Shown piece by piece: positions 10,312-19,202 of a stretch of DNA of 64,000 nucleotides (position 1 is the first letter of the stretch; the number at the start of each line of letters is the position of its first letter). The DNA lies in the NCBI GenBank assembly GCA_049511415.1, contig JBEKYC010000006.1:1-64000 (forward strand), read 5' to 3'. Origin of the DNA: Bog-159 sp049511415. GTDB taxonomy: Bacteria > Acidobacteriota > Terriglobia > Bryobacterales > Bryobacteraceae. The notes below the pieces were generated by a model that was not told where the DNA came from, searched no databases, and saw nothing but the letters and a program-made list of their open reading frames with translations. Made by a program: the position numbers and the translations under genes.

Positions 10312-10689
10312 ATGATCGTGGGGACTGGCGTGGATCTGGCGGAAGTGCCTCGAATTCGCCAAGCCATCGACCGTCACGGGGCGCGCTTTATCGAGCGCAT
10401 CTTTACGCCGGCTGAGATCGCCTACGTGCAGCGGAAGGCGAATCGGTATGAACGGTTTGCCGCGCGTTTTGCCGCAAAGGAAGCGGGCATGAAAGCAATT
10501 GGGACTGGTTGGAGGCACGGGGTCCGTTGGCAGGACTTCGAAGTAGCCAATCTACCGACCGGCAAGCCCACACTGCGCTTCCATGGCCAGGCGGCGCGAT
10601 TTGCGGATGCCTTGGGAGTCAGGAACGTCGCCTTATCTCTCACGCATACGGCGGAGCTGGCGATGGCGCACGTGATTCTCGAGAGCTAG
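10312..10689 (+). CDS. acpS: Holo-[acyl-carrier-protein] synthase
   Basis: 125 residues, the usual AcpS size. It transfers 4'-phosphopantetheine from CoA to a serine of acyl carrier protein, activating fatty acid synthesis. Motifs: the N-terminal IVGTGVDLAEVPRIR with the metal-binding Asp, the RFAAKEAGMKAIGTG block holding the Glu ligand and CoA-contacting Lys, and the C-terminal SLTHTAELAMAHVI. The start ATG at 10312 gives the canonical MIVGTGVDL N-terminus. Its last 50 bases overlap the end of the convergent phosphatidyltransferase gene. Confidence 0.95.
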   Translation: MIVGTGVDLAEVPRIRQAIDRHGARFIERIFTPAEIAYVQRKANRYERFAARFAAKEAGMKAIGTGWRHGVRWQDFEVANLPTGKPTLRFHGQAARFADALGVRNVALSLTHTAELAMAHVILES

Positions 10690-11296
10690 GCACAGCGCGC
10701 AACTGGGCCTCCTCCAGCCGCTTAGTTTCCTGCCATGTGTAGATCATGCGGTGAGCTACAGTAAGATTCGATAGGATTGCGATTACCCAGAGCACTGGCG
10801 CCATGCGGTCCCCCAGCGCTCCTATAATCAGCAGGACAACGCGCTCCGGCCGTTCCAGGAAACCGACCTTACATTTTGGTATGGTGTTCTCCGCCCGGGC
10901 CCGCGTGTAACTGACCATCACGGATCCCGTCATCACGATAGCCGTCAGCACTACGTAGAAATAGCGGTCTATGGAAGCATAGTAGACTAGCAGGCCCATC
11001 AACAAAGCCAGATCGGAATAACGGTCCAGCACGGAGTCGAAGAACCCGCCGAAACGTGTCACGCGGTTGGTCTCGCGCGCTACGCGGCCATCCACCATAT
11101 CGAACAGACCAGCGCCGATTACCACCGCGCCGGCCCATCGGAAGCTTCCCGCGGCAAACAGATAGGCCGCCACAATGTTGATGACCAGACCAAAGAACGT
11201 CAGTACGTTCGGATGGATGCGGGACAGCGCCAGCCATCGCACGATCCGGTCGATAGCGGCTCCGAATACAATGCCGATCGCGCGCGTATAGGTCAT
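10640..11296 (-). CDS. CDP-alcohol phosphatidyltransferase family membrane protein
   Basis: 218 residues with about five to six membrane helices. The signature DxxDGxxAR(x8)GxxxDxxxD is complete in DMVDGRVARETNR to FGGFFDSVLDRYSD; it binds the metals and the CDP-alcohol. These enzymes join CDP-diacylglycerol to an alcohol (inositol phosphate, glycerol phosphate and others) to make phospholipid head groups. The segment FLERPERVVLLIIGAL is reminiscent of the phosphatidylinositol-phosphate synthase branch, but the acceptor cannot be fixed. The C-terminal ~20 residues (rich in Ser, Pro, Ala) overlap acpS on the other strand by 50 bases. Only three bases separate it from greA upstream, so the two are probably co-transcribed. 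Confidence 0.9.
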   Translation of the reverse strand: MTYTRAIGIVFGAAIDRIVRWLALSRIHPNVLTFFGLVINIVAAYLFAAGSFRWAGAVVIGAGLFDMVDGRVARETNRVTRFGGFFDSVLDRYSDLALLMGLLVYYASIDRYFYVVLTAIVMTGSVMVSYTRARAENTIPKCKVGFLERPERVVLLIIGALGDRMAPVLWVIAILSNLTVAHRMIYTWQETKRLEEAQLRAVPSSRESRAPSPAPPYA

Positions 11297-11299
11297 GGC

Positions 11300-11776
11300 T
11301 TAATCGGCCGCCTCATGAATGGTTGTCAGCTTCAGAATCTCAAGCTGCTTGAAACCGCCCGGTATCGTGAACCGGACCTCGTCGCCGACCTCTTTGCCCA
11401 GTAGGGCGCGACCGATCGGGGAACTAGTTGAGATTTTGCCGACCGCGGCATCCGCCTCTTCCGTGGTAACCAGAAAATAGGTGATCTCTTCCTCTTTGTT
11501 GGTGTCCAACACCACCACCGTGGACCCCAGCCCCACTCTGTCATGCGGGATCTTCGAAAAGTCCACCATGGACATTTCGGCGATCCGCTTTTTCAACTGG
11601 TTCAACCGGGCGTTGACGAACCCCTGGCGGTCCTTGGCGGCGTGATACTCGGCATTCTCGCTCAGATCGCCGTGCGCGCGGGCCTTCAAAATTTCTTTGG
11701 GCAGTTCGATGTGCAGCTCGTACTCGAGCGCGGCAATCTCGTCCTGTAGCTTCTTCTTTACGTCGTTCGCTCCCAC
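11300..11776 (-). CDS. greA: Transcription elongation factor GreA
   Basis: 158 residues, typical GreA length. It enters the RNA polymerase secondary channel and stimulates cleavage of backtracked transcripts. The N-terminal coiled coil carries the tip motif ARAHGDLSENAEYHAAKDRQ with the acidic pair (Asp, Glu) needed for cleavage. The C-terminal FKBP-like domain follows (VGKISTSSPIGRALLGKEVGDEV and the end LEILKLTTI). The start is GTG. It precedes the phosphatidyltransferase gene by three bases in the same direction. Confidence 0.95.
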   Translation of the reverse strand: MGANDVKKKLQDEIAALEYELHIELPKEILKARAHGDLSENAEYHAAKDRQGFVNARLNQLKKRIAEMSMVDFSKIPHDRVGLGSTVVVLDTNKEEEITYFLVTTEEADAAVGKISTSSPIGRALLGKEVGDEVRFTIPGGFKQLEILKLTTIHEAAD

Positions 11777-11814
11777 AGCACAATTATAGGCTAAGCGCGT
11801 TTCGTGCGGGTGGC

Positions 11815-14800
11815 CTATTGCACCGGCAAATTGGCAGGCTGTGAATTGACGCCGTTCTGTCTGATGACCACGGGTTGCGGGCCGGCCGGGGTGTCAGCGG
11901 GAATCACCACATCGATCTGATACAGCCCGATGCTGCCCGGAGTCAATCCGCTATACAGAACCTGCGCCGCAAGTCCCCCGATGGTCACTGTGGGCGTCAC
12001 AACGGTCGCGTCCGCGGTTCCGGGGCTCGCCTCACCCGAGGCCGGCAGGTTGGCTACGGCACCGAGTCCATTCGCATAGATGATTACATACTGACCGGTC
12101 TTGGCCGGATTATTCACCGTGATCAACTGGTATTGCTCGTCCTGCGCCACCGCCAGACCATTCGCCTGGAACATAGCCGGCAGGTATGCCGCTAGCAAAA
12201 CGGTGTAAGGCAGGCTGACATCCCCCACGTTCACGGTCATCCGCGCGGAGCTCTGCCCGGCCAGTTCCCACGGAATCTGCAGGTTGATCTGCGTAGGGCT
12301 GACATACCAGAGTCTTCCCGGCCAACTCTGGCTGCCGTCCGTGGAGTAGAAGCTGACGCTGACGCCGGACATCGAGTAAGGCAGGAAATCCGTGGAAAGC
12401 GCCTGCGTGGCGTCACTCAACGCGGCACCGAAGATGGTGATGTAAGATCCCGGCGCCAGGCCTTGGCCGGTTTGAAAGCTGGCCGCGTCTACTACCGAGC
12501 CGATGCTGGGCGCAGGCCGCACCGTGGCGAAGAAGGAAGCAGTCAAGCCTTCCGTCTGGCCCACGAAAGTCTGATCGCCGGGCGAAGGTCCCAGGTCCAT
12601 GTTGGTCCACGCGATTCCGTATCCGTTCGTTTCCGTGGACGGCCCCGGCGCGATACCCGCCGGGCAGGTGGACGAGCTGGATTGCCGGCCGCCTCCCTGC
12701 TGCACACCAAAAGTCACCGGCTGATTGGGAATCGCGATGCCATACTGATCCAGAACCTTGAATGCCAGGTACCAGCAGGTATCGCCCACGGTGCCGGAGA
12801 AAGTGCCGTCATATATAGGCAGCACATTGGCCGGAACACCATCGCTCACCAGATACCAATACGGCACGCGCAGCGCCGTGTTCGGACCGGTAATGGCGAA
12901 CCCGCCGTCGTAAATGCCGGGATACTGAAACGTGCCGCTCAAGGATACCTCGACGGTTCCAGACTGTCCCGGCGCCAGCGCCAGGCTGGCGGTGGAGACA
13001 TTCACCAGATCGTCCGAATAATCCGGCGCCAGCGGATCGGGCACCAGGGAAATGTGGAATGACCCGGTGGCGCTGCCCGTGTTCGTGATGGTCAAGGTTT
13101 CGACAGTCGCGGTGACCACGTTCGGTCCGACCCATCCGAACGAGACGCTGGCCGGCGCAACCGTGGCCCCCGGCGTCAGCGCCAGCGCGGCATTCAGCTT
13201 TCCCGCGCCGACCGACGTCACCAACGGATAGCCGGAGTAGTTATCGGTAATCTCGGTCGAGCTGATACCGGCCGTGTTCACCAGTGCGGACTTGATTTGC
13301 GCCTCCGAAAAACCGGGATTCGCCTGTTTGACCAACGCGGCCGCGCCCGCTACCATGGCGGCCGCGAAGCTGGATCCCTCGACCGTGGTGTAGCCGGTGG
13401 CATCGTACAAATCGCCGGTAGGGTCGAGACTCTCCGTCGCAGTATAAATACCCTGGCCTATCGCTACCAATTCCGGCTTGATCGAATAATCGATGGAAGG
13501 GCCACGCGAAGTAAACAGGGTTACCAGGTTCGCCGTGTCGGCATACATCTGCAGGGTGGGGTCGAGAGTGGCCTGCGCGCTGGTGTTGGACACCAGATAA
13601 CTTGCCAGCGCGGCGCCCGAGACATTGAAGATCATGAATGCCGGGATGCCCGTATTTTCGGCGCCCAATTCACTGAACGGCAGGTCGTTGGGATGGCTGG
13701 CATCCTGATAGATGATGACCGCCGATGCGCCGGCCTGCTGGGCGTTATTGATCTTGGTGGAGAAATCGCAAGTGCCGCGTTCGATCAGGACGGCGTCGCC
13801 GGTGAACGATCCCGCGGGCAAGGCGGCGCAGGCCAGGCCCGTGGCATCGGCGGCGGTGACGTTCTTCACGGGCGCTGTTAATGGGGCGGATAACTTGACG
13901 CCATCATCCGCCGCGGCGTACATACTCTGCAGCGTGGCGGGCACGTTGGCGCCGGTGATCCGCACGGCGGCGAATAGAAGATGCCCGTTGGTGGCGGCGC
14001 CCACGGTGATCGCATCGGGGGCGGTGCCCGGCGAATCGATGGAATTGAGCGAGGCAGCCAGAAAGCCGGATTGGCCATCGTTACCCGCCGATACCACCAC
14101 GGTCATGCCCATGGCCGTGGCGTTCTCGACGGCTTGCGCGGGAATGTCGCAATCATCCTGGTAGGCAGACGGAACGCCGCTGGTGGCGCAAGAGGGATCG
14201 GAATCGGTGGGCCCGCTCAGCGGCAGACTTCCAATGGCCAGGACGGCGATATCCATCTGGTCCGAGACCGCGTCTTCGAGGGCCTGAATCAAAGCCGCAT
14301 AAGTGGTGTTATCGTTGACGCCGGGCGTGCCGAAGATCTTGTAATTGCCCAGCCATGCTTTGGGCGCGACGCCGGTGATGGTGGCCAGCGGCGCGGCCAC
14401 GGTCCCGCCCGCCGCGATCATGGCCAGCGCGGTGCCGTGCCCGGAGCGGTCGCGCGGCGTGGGATCGTCAGGCAGGGCAAATAGCGATTCATAGCTGCGC
14501 GCCACGATGATCTTGCCGTTGGTGTAAGTGGTGTCGCCGCGGGGGTACGTGGCCGGCGGCGTGAGCGAAACGTCCTGGAATGCCGGATGCGTGTCATCCA
14601 GGCCACTATCGATCACGGCGATTTTGACGCCCGCGCCAGCGTTGGCCATGCCGCCTGAGAGTGCGCTCCACGCCGCTGGAATGTTCACCAGGTTGACCGC
14701 GACGTTCAGGTTGCGCTTCAAAGGCGGCAGCCAGACGACGTGCTTCACGCCCGCGATGGAGCGCAATTCCGGGGCCCGTTCGCGGGGCGCGCGCACGAAC

Positions 14801-15012
14801 ACGGCATTGAGCAGGGTCTGGGCCGAGCCGCTGACGCGCACATGGCGGCGCACCAGTTCCGCGCGAACCTGGTGCTGCGCGGTTTGGATGCGGGCGCGCG
14901 CGGACACTTGCCGGGCCAATGGCGGATCGTTGAGCACGAGGGCATATTCTTCCAGGCGCGCGCCGAACAAGGGCAACGCCATCAGGAGTAACAGCAAACG
15001 GGGCCGTGGCAC
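11815..15012 (-). CDS. Secreted subtilisin-like (S8) serine protease with PA domain and TIGR03437 C-terminus
   Basis: 1065 residues with a short signal peptide (MPRPRLLLLLMALPLFGA) and an inhibitor-like propeptide to about residue 105. The S8 domain follows, with Asp135 (IAVIDSGLDD), His192 (RSGHGTALAM), oxyanion Asn311 (SAGNDG) and Ser548 (EGSSFAAAMVAGAAALV). A PA-type insert (about 385-485, GDAVLIERGTCDFSTKINN) sits between the oxyanion residue and the serine. Then come an Ig/Fn3-like region (600-730), a Big-like region (740-840) and a C-terminal TIGR03437 domain (from about 845: SVVDAASFQTGQGLAPGSYI, later PVVIRQNGVNSQPANL). The TIGR03437 domain is characteristic of Solibacter-type secreted proteins. 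The start is GTG with no clear Shine-Dalgarno. Expected to act outside the cell or at the surface. Confidence 0.93.
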   Translation of the reverse strand: MPRPRLLLLLMALPLFGARLEEYALVLNDPPLARQVSARARIQTAQHQVRAELVRRHVRVSGSAQTLLNAVFVRAPRERAPELRSIAGVKHVVWLPPLKRNLNVAVNLVNIPAAWSALSGGMANAGAGVKIAVIDSGLDDTHPAFQDVSLTPPATYPRGDTTYTNGKIIVARSYESLFALPDDPTPRDRSGHGTALAMIAAGGTVAAPLATITGVAPKAWLGNYKIFGTPGVNDNTTYAALIQALEDAVSDQMDIAVLAIGSLPLSGPTDSDPSCATSGVPSAYQDDCDIPAQAVENATAMGMTVVVSAGNDGQSGFLAASLNSIDSPGTAPDAITVGAATNGHLLFAAVRITGANVPATLQSMYAAADDGVKLSAPLTAPVKNVTAADATGLACAALPAGSFTGDAVLIERGTCDFSTKINNAQQAGASAVIIYQDASHPNDLPFSELGAENTGIPAFMIFNVSGAALASYLVSNTSAQATLDPTLQMYADTANLVTLFTSRGPSIDYSIKPELVAIGQGIYTATESLDPTGDLYDATGYTTVEGSSFAAAMVAGAAALVKQANPGFSEAQIKSALVNTAGISSTEITDNYSGYPLVTSVGAGKLNAALALTPGATVAPASVSFGWVGPNVVTATVETLTITNTGSATGSFHISLVPDPLAPDYSDDLVNVSTASLALAPGQSGTVEVSLSGTFQYPGIYDGGFAITGPNTALRVPYWYLVSDGVPANVLPIYDGTFSGTVGDTCWYLAFKVLDQYGIAIPNQPVTFGVQQGGGRQSSSSTCPAGIAPGPSTETNGYGIAWTNMDLGPSPGDQTFVGQTEGLTASFFATVRPAPSIGSVVDAASFQTGQGLAPGSYITIFGAALSDATQALSTDFLPYSMSGVSVSFYSTDGSQSWPGRLWYVSPTQINLQIPWELAGQSSARMTVNVGDVSLPYTVLLAAYLPAMFQANGLAVAQDEQYQLITVNNPAKTGQYVIIYANGLGAVANLPASGEASPGTADATVVTPTVTIGGLAAQVLYSGLTPGSIGLYQIDVVIPADTPAGPQPVVIRQNGVNSQPANLPVQ

Positions 15013-15055
15013 GTTTTTTTGGACGCGGTTTGGCAGGGTACGGTTACTGGGCTGA

Positions 15056-15161
15056 TTTATCCGTGTTCATCAGTGTTCATCTGTGGCCAAATATGCTCTT
15101 CCGGCTGTCGAAAAACAAAAGACATATTGGCCACAGATGAACACTGATGAACACGGATAAA
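15056..15161. repeat. Long near-perfect inverted repeat (39-40 base arms)
   Basis: The left arm is 15056-15095 and the right arm 15123-15161, with a 27-base loop. They are reverse complements except for one extra A in the left arm. Each arm contains GTGTTCATC twice in tandem plus CTGTGGCC. The element lies between the divergent starts of the S8 protease and glgP genes. No T-run flanks it as in an intrinsic terminator and no transposase is present; it resembles a dispersed palindromic (REP/MITE-like) element. Confidence 0.85.
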
Positions 15162-15265
15162 GCACAGAGGTATACTCTGATTTGATCGTATTAGGATATT
15201 CGAGTCCGTATCTATGCAACTAATCTTCGCCTCCCGATGCGCCGATGAATTGAGAAGGGACCAGC

Positions 15266-17842
15266 GTGAAACCAGTTCGCGTCTTCAAAGTTATTCCTTC
15301 CTTGCCCGAGCCGTTGGAGCCGCTGCGGGAAATCGCCTATAACCTGCGTTGGGCGTGGGACCACGACACCATCGAATTATTCCGGCGTCTGGATACGGAC
15401 TTATGGGAGTCCACCAATCACAATCCGGTGCAACTGCTGGGCAGCATCGATCAGATGCAGTTGGTGTCCGCCGCTACCGACGATTCCTTTCTGGCGCATC
15501 TGGAACGCGTGTCGCAGGCCTTAAAGGCCCGCACCCAGGGCCAGACTTCCTGGTTCCGGCGCACGCATCCGTCGGACGACAAATTACAAGTGGCATATTT
15601 CTCGGCGGAATTTGGCCTTACCGAATGCCTCTCCATCTTTGCCGGCGGATTGGGTGTGTTGGCGGGCGATCATGTCAAATCGGCCAGCGATCTGGGTGTG
15701 CCGCTGGCGGGAGTCGGGTTGCTCTATCAACAGGGCTACTTCCGGCAGTATCTGAACCAGGCGGGCTGGCAACAGGAAGCGTTTACCAGTAACGACTTTC
15801 ACAATCTTCCGCTGCGCGCGCTGGAACGGGATGGCCGGCCGCTGACCGTGACGGTCGAGTATCCGGGCCGCGCGGTGCTGGCGCGCATCTGGCTGGCGCA
15901 AGTGGGACGCGTGCCGGTCTATCTGCTCGACGCAAACCTGGATTCAAACAGCGCCGCGGACCGCGAGATCACCGGCGAGCTCTACGGTGGCGATAACGAG
16001 ATGCGCATCAAGCAGGAGATTCTGCTGGGCATCGGCGGTTACCGGGCGCTGGAGGCAGCGGGAGTCGCGCCCGGCGTTTATCACATGAACGAGGGCCACT
16101 CCGCGTTTTTGTCGCTGGAGCACGTGCGCCGTCTGATGGACCGCTACAAGCTTTCGTTCGGCGAGGCGCGCGAGTTGGCGGCGCCCAGCCTGATCTTTAC
16201 CGGACATACGCCGGTGGAGGCCGGTCACGATTATTTCCCGCCCGACCTGATGGATCGTTACTTCGCCGGCTATTGGCGTTCGTTAGGTCTGAGCCGCAGC
16301 GAATTCCTGGCGCTGGGGCGGCGGAATGCCGGCGACGATCGCGAATCGTTTTGCATGACGATTCTGGCGATGCGCCTGGCAGCCTCGAGCAATGGCGTGA
16401 GCAAACTGCACGGCGAAGTCAGCCGGCGTATGTGGCAAAGTATCTGGCCGGGCGTTCCCGTGGAGGAGGCGCCCATCGGGCATGTCACCAACGGCGTGCA
16501 CTTCCGCTCGTGGATTTCGCACGATATGAACCAGGTTTACGACCGTTACCTGGGGCCGCAGTGGCGCGAGGCCGCCAATGGCGATCTGTGGAAGCGCGTG
16601 GAGACCATCCCGGCCGAAGAATTATGGCGCACGCATGAAAGACGTCGCGAGAGACTGGTGGCTTTTGCCCGGCGCAGGCTGCGCGAACAATTGCAGCACC
16701 GGGGCGCGCCGCAATCCGAAATTGAAGCTGCCGACGAAGCCCTGGATGCCGAGGTGCTGACGATCGGATTTGCGCGGCGCTTCGCCACCTACAAGCGCGC
16801 CACTTTGTTGCTGCGCGATACGCAGCGCCTGGCGCGCATCCTATGCGATGCAAAACGGCCGGTGCAAATTATCTATGCCGGCAAAGCCCATCCGCGCGAT
16901 AGCGGTGGCAAGGAACTCATCCAGCGTATCGTCACGCTGGCGCGCGATCCGGTGTTTCGCCGGCATGTGGTGTTTCTGGAAGATCAGGATATGGCCGTCA
17001 GCCGCTATCTGGTGCAAGGCTGCGACGTTTGGCTGAACACGCCGCTGCGTCCGCTTGAAGCCAGCGGCACCAGCGGCATGAAGGCGGCGGCCAACGGCGC
17101 GCTCAACCTGAGCACGCTGGACGGCTGGTGGGACGAAGCCTGGAAAGCACCCCGGCCGGAGGCGGAAAAGATCGGATGGGCCATCGGTAACGGCGAGCAG
17201 TACGACGATCCCAACCAGCAGGATCAAGTAGAAGCCGAAGCTCTGTACGATCTGCTGGAACGCGACGTGGCGCCCACGTATTACGATCGCGGTCCGGATC
17301 GCCTGCCGCGCCGCTGGATCGCGCAGATGAAGGCTTCGCTCAAGAATCTCTGCCACACCTACAATACGCACCGGATGGTGCGCGAATACACCGAGCGATT
17401 CTATCTGCCGGCGTTTGAACGATTCGTCCGGTTGGAGGCGAATGGCGCCGCGGCCTCCCGGGGACTGGCCATCTGGATGAGCCGCGTGCGACAAGAATGG
17501 CCCCAGATACGGGTACTGGCTATTGAAGAAGGTCCGGCGCCGGCCGTCCGGGTCGGCGATCTGTTGGCGGTGCGTGCGCGGCTGCGTCTGGGCGCGCTCA
17601 CACCGGCGGACGTCAACGTCGAGCTGTATCTGGGCGCGCTCGATGTCAAGGGCGAAATCATGCGGCCCGCCGCCTTCCCGATGCGGCACGTCGCCGCCGC
17701 CGGAACCGGTGAGCACGTCTTTGAGAGCACCGGCTTGCCGTGCTGCTGCAGCGGCTTGCAAGGTTACACGGTGCGCGTATTGCCGCATCACCCGGATCTC
17801 GCCGCCCGCTTCGTTCCGGGTCTCATCACCTGGGCGAGTTAG
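15266..17842 (+). CDS. glgP: Alpha-glucan (glycogen) phosphorylase with DUF3417 N-terminus
   Basis: 858 residues. It releases glucose-1-phosphate from glycogen or maltodextrin using pyridoxal phosphate. The N-terminal ~120 residues (LREIAYNLRWAWDHDTIELF) form the DUF3417 helical domain of the shorter bacterial/archaeal phosphorylase type (TIGR02094). Next comes AYFSAEFGLTECLSIFAGGLG, then KAHPRDSGGKELIQ, and PLEASGTSGMKAAANGALN carrying the PLP lysine (GMKAA) and the phosphate-site Gly-rich loop. The start is GTG with GAAGGGA ten bases upstream. It is monocistronic here; the GH13 gene at the right edge is the only other glucan gene in view. Confidence 0.95.
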   Translation: MKPVRVFKVIPSLPEPLEPLREIAYNLRWAWDHDTIELFRRLDTDLWESTNHNPVQLLGSIDQMQLVSAATDDSFLAHLERVSQALKARTQGQTSWFRRTHPSDDKLQVAYFSAEFGLTECLSIFAGGLGVLAGDHVKSASDLGVPLAGVGLLYQQGYFRQYLNQAGWQQEAFTSNDFHNLPLRALERDGRPLTVTVEYPGRAVLARIWLAQVGRVPVYLLDANLDSNSAADREITGELYGGDNEMRIKQEILLGIGGYRALEAAGVAPGVYHMNEGHSAFLSLEHVRRLMDRYKLSFGEARELAAPSLIFTGHTPVEAGHDYFPPDLMDRYFAGYWRSLGLSRSEFLALGRRNAGDDRESFCMTILAMRLAASSNGVSKLHGEVSRRMWQSIWPGVPVEEAPIGHVTNGVHFRSWISHDMNQVYDRYLGPQWREAANGDLWKRVETIPAEELWRTHERRRERLVAFARRRLREQLQHRGAPQSEIEAADEALDAEVLTIGFARRFATYKRATLLLRDTQRLARILCDAKRPVQIIYAGKAHPRDSGGKELIQRIVTLARDPVFRRHVVFLEDQDMAVSRYLVQGCDVWLNTPLRPLEASGTSGMKAAANGALNLSTLDGWWDEAWKAPRPEAEKIGWAIGNGEQYDDPNQQDQVEAEALYDLLERDVAPTYYDRGPDRLPRRWIAQMKASLKNLCHTYNTHRMVREYTERFYLPAFERFVRLEANGAAASRGLAIWMSRVRQEWPQIRVLAIEEGPAPAVRVGDLLAVRARLRLGALTPADVNVELYLGALDVKGEIMRPAAFPMRHVAAAGTGEHVFESTGLPCCCSGLQGYTVRVLPHHPDLAARFVPGLITWAS

Positions 17843-18309
17843 CGATCTTCGTGGTGCTCCGGCTGGTCCAGCGTCCGCAACAGCCGGTCCACATCGGCCT
17901 TTACTTCGATGACCGTGGCTTCATCCCGCTCGAAAGTAGCAATCAGGATGCGCGCCCGCTTGCTCTCCGGGCTCAGGAAGATGTAAGTCGCCTCGCCGTT
18001 GCGCCGCGAATGCACGCGCACCATCGGATGCAGTCCCGTGCTGCTCAGCGAACCCATGAAACGATCGCGCTCGGCCCAGTCGCGCCCTTCGGACGACTTC
18101 AGGTCCTGAAACACCGCCAGTTTCAGGCCGCTGGCCCCCTCGGGATGTGCCACTTTCACGACGAAGCTGGCCAGGCCCATGAAGGGAATGTGCTGAGGCG
18201 CAGTGCCGTAATGCGCCTCGATGGCCTTCACGATATGTTCGAATTCCGCATCGCCACTGAACGCCGCACCGGCCACCAGCAGCAGCGTAGCCATCAGACG
18301 CGCCGTCAT
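17839..18309 (-). CDS. Small secreted protein of unknown function, partner of a DUF4252 protein
   Basis: 156 residues with a signal peptide (MTARLMATLLLVAGAAFSGDA). The body is mixed helix/strand (FEHIVKAIEAHYG, MGLASFVVKVAHPEGASGLKLAVFQDL, RVHSRRNGEATYIFLSPESKRARILIATFERDEATVIEVKAD). No catalytic motif or named domain is recognised. The ATG overlaps the stop of the DUF4252 gene by four bases, so the two are translationally coupled and probably work together in the periplasm. Its 3' end overlaps the glgP stop by four bases on the other strand. Confidence 0.8.
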   Translation of the reverse strand: MTARLMATLLLVAGAAFSGDAEFEHIVKAIEAHYGTAPQHIPFMGLASFVVKVAHPEGASGLKLAVFQDLKSSEGRDWAERDRFMGSLSSTGLHPMVRVHSRRNGEATYIFLSPESKRARILIATFERDEATVIEVKADVDRLLRTLDQPEHHEDR

Positions 18310-18842
18310 TGCGAGATCCTCCGCATCCGCGATGCTTGGAGGCGCGGAATGCCGAATTCGCCGCCCAGATACACCACCTTTTCGGGATCGATCGTGCCGA
18401 TAATGTTGACAATCGTCAGTTCCCGCGGTTCGGCGGCTATCACCACCACACCGCCCAGTTGCCCGTTCCCGGCATCCTTGAAATAAACGTCCACATCGCC
18501 CTCGCTACGTTTAGACCGCACGCCCACAATGCGTCCCCAAGCGGGACCTTGCAACTGTTTGCGAACCTCGTCCACATCCGCCTGGCTGTATTCGCCGTCC
18601 TTGCTGAATTGGAAGCTGCGTACGTAGATGCCGTCCAGGCCTCCGATCAGCCGGCGGGCTTCTTCGTCGTCGCCCTCATCCTTCAGAAACTTTCCGGCCA
18701 GCTTGAGCATGGACTTGTCCATGGTGACCACCACTGACTCCTCCGCCTTATCCGCCAGCGCGTCCAGGTTGACCGGTAGCTTAATCTCTTGTGCCCATAC
18801 CGGGAGCGCGGCTGCCGCCAGTACGATTGTTGCGATTTTCAT
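18306..18842 (-). CDS. DUF4252 domain secreted protein
   Basis: 178 residues with a signal peptide (MKIATIVLAAAALPVWAQ). The pattern DALADKAEESVVVTMDKSML, GLDGIYVRSFQF, DGEYSQADVDEVRKQL, and VYFKDAGNGQLGGVVVIAAEPRELTIVNIIGTIDPEKV matches DUF4252. These are small exported proteins often found next to ECF sigma factors in Bacteroidetes and Acidobacteria. Function is unknown; the conserved LTIVNIIGxID strand is the clearest family mark. It is upstream in a two-gene unit with the protein ending at 17839; no sigma factor lies beside it here. Confidence 0.88.
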   Translation of the reverse strand: MKIATIVLAAAALPVWAQEIKLPVNLDALADKAEESVVVTMDKSMLKLAGKFLKDEGDDEEARRLIGGLDGIYVRSFQFSKDGEYSQADVDEVRKQLQGPAWGRIVGVRSKRSEGDVDVYFKDAGNGQLGGVVVIAAEPRELTIVNIIGTIDPEKVVYLGGEFGIPRLQASRMRRISQ

Positions 18843-19202
18843 GATGTTTCCAAGCCCTCACTGCCGAATACGAAGCACCCGCCGGGGAGAAGGCATTAAT
18901 TTGCGCCAGCCAGACCCGCCGCGCTCGTGTGCTTCAACGGAAAGTTCTTGGCATTCCGCCCAAAATGCGCTAAAAACAGAAGAGACGTTGATTGTTTTAT
19001 GGGCGGTGCCTGTGGAGCGCTTGTGCAAAACTTTGCGTGCACGTGCAAGTCACTTTCTGCGCCCTTGATTCTGAAGCAGTTGCGCGATTCGGCGGGTCGC
19101 GCCGCGGGAGCACGTTTTATGCAGAGGCTAAGCGCGTCAAAACACGGCGCAAAAATAGGGCGTGCAAGGAGCAGTTCGGGCCGCTAACCTGGATCATTCG
19201 CC
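18843..19202. other. Intergenic region between divergent DUF4252 gene and dnaB
   Basis: 360 bases with no convincing gene: the open frames here lack protein-like composition and ribosome-binding sites. It must hold the promoters for both divergent genes, but I see no clear -35/-10 pair. A palindromic CGTGCACGTGCA stretch lies near 19038-19049. Confidence 0.5.

Noticed and set aside
15013..15265. Possible CRISPR-like or riboswitch structure at the inverted repeat
   Set aside because: There are only two arms in inverted orientation, no regularly spaced direct repeats and no cas gene; no known riboswitch core was recognised.
18843..19202. Open frames on the + strand upstream of dnaB
   Set aside because: They lack ribosome-binding sites and protein-like composition and overlap each other; I treat the region as regulatory.
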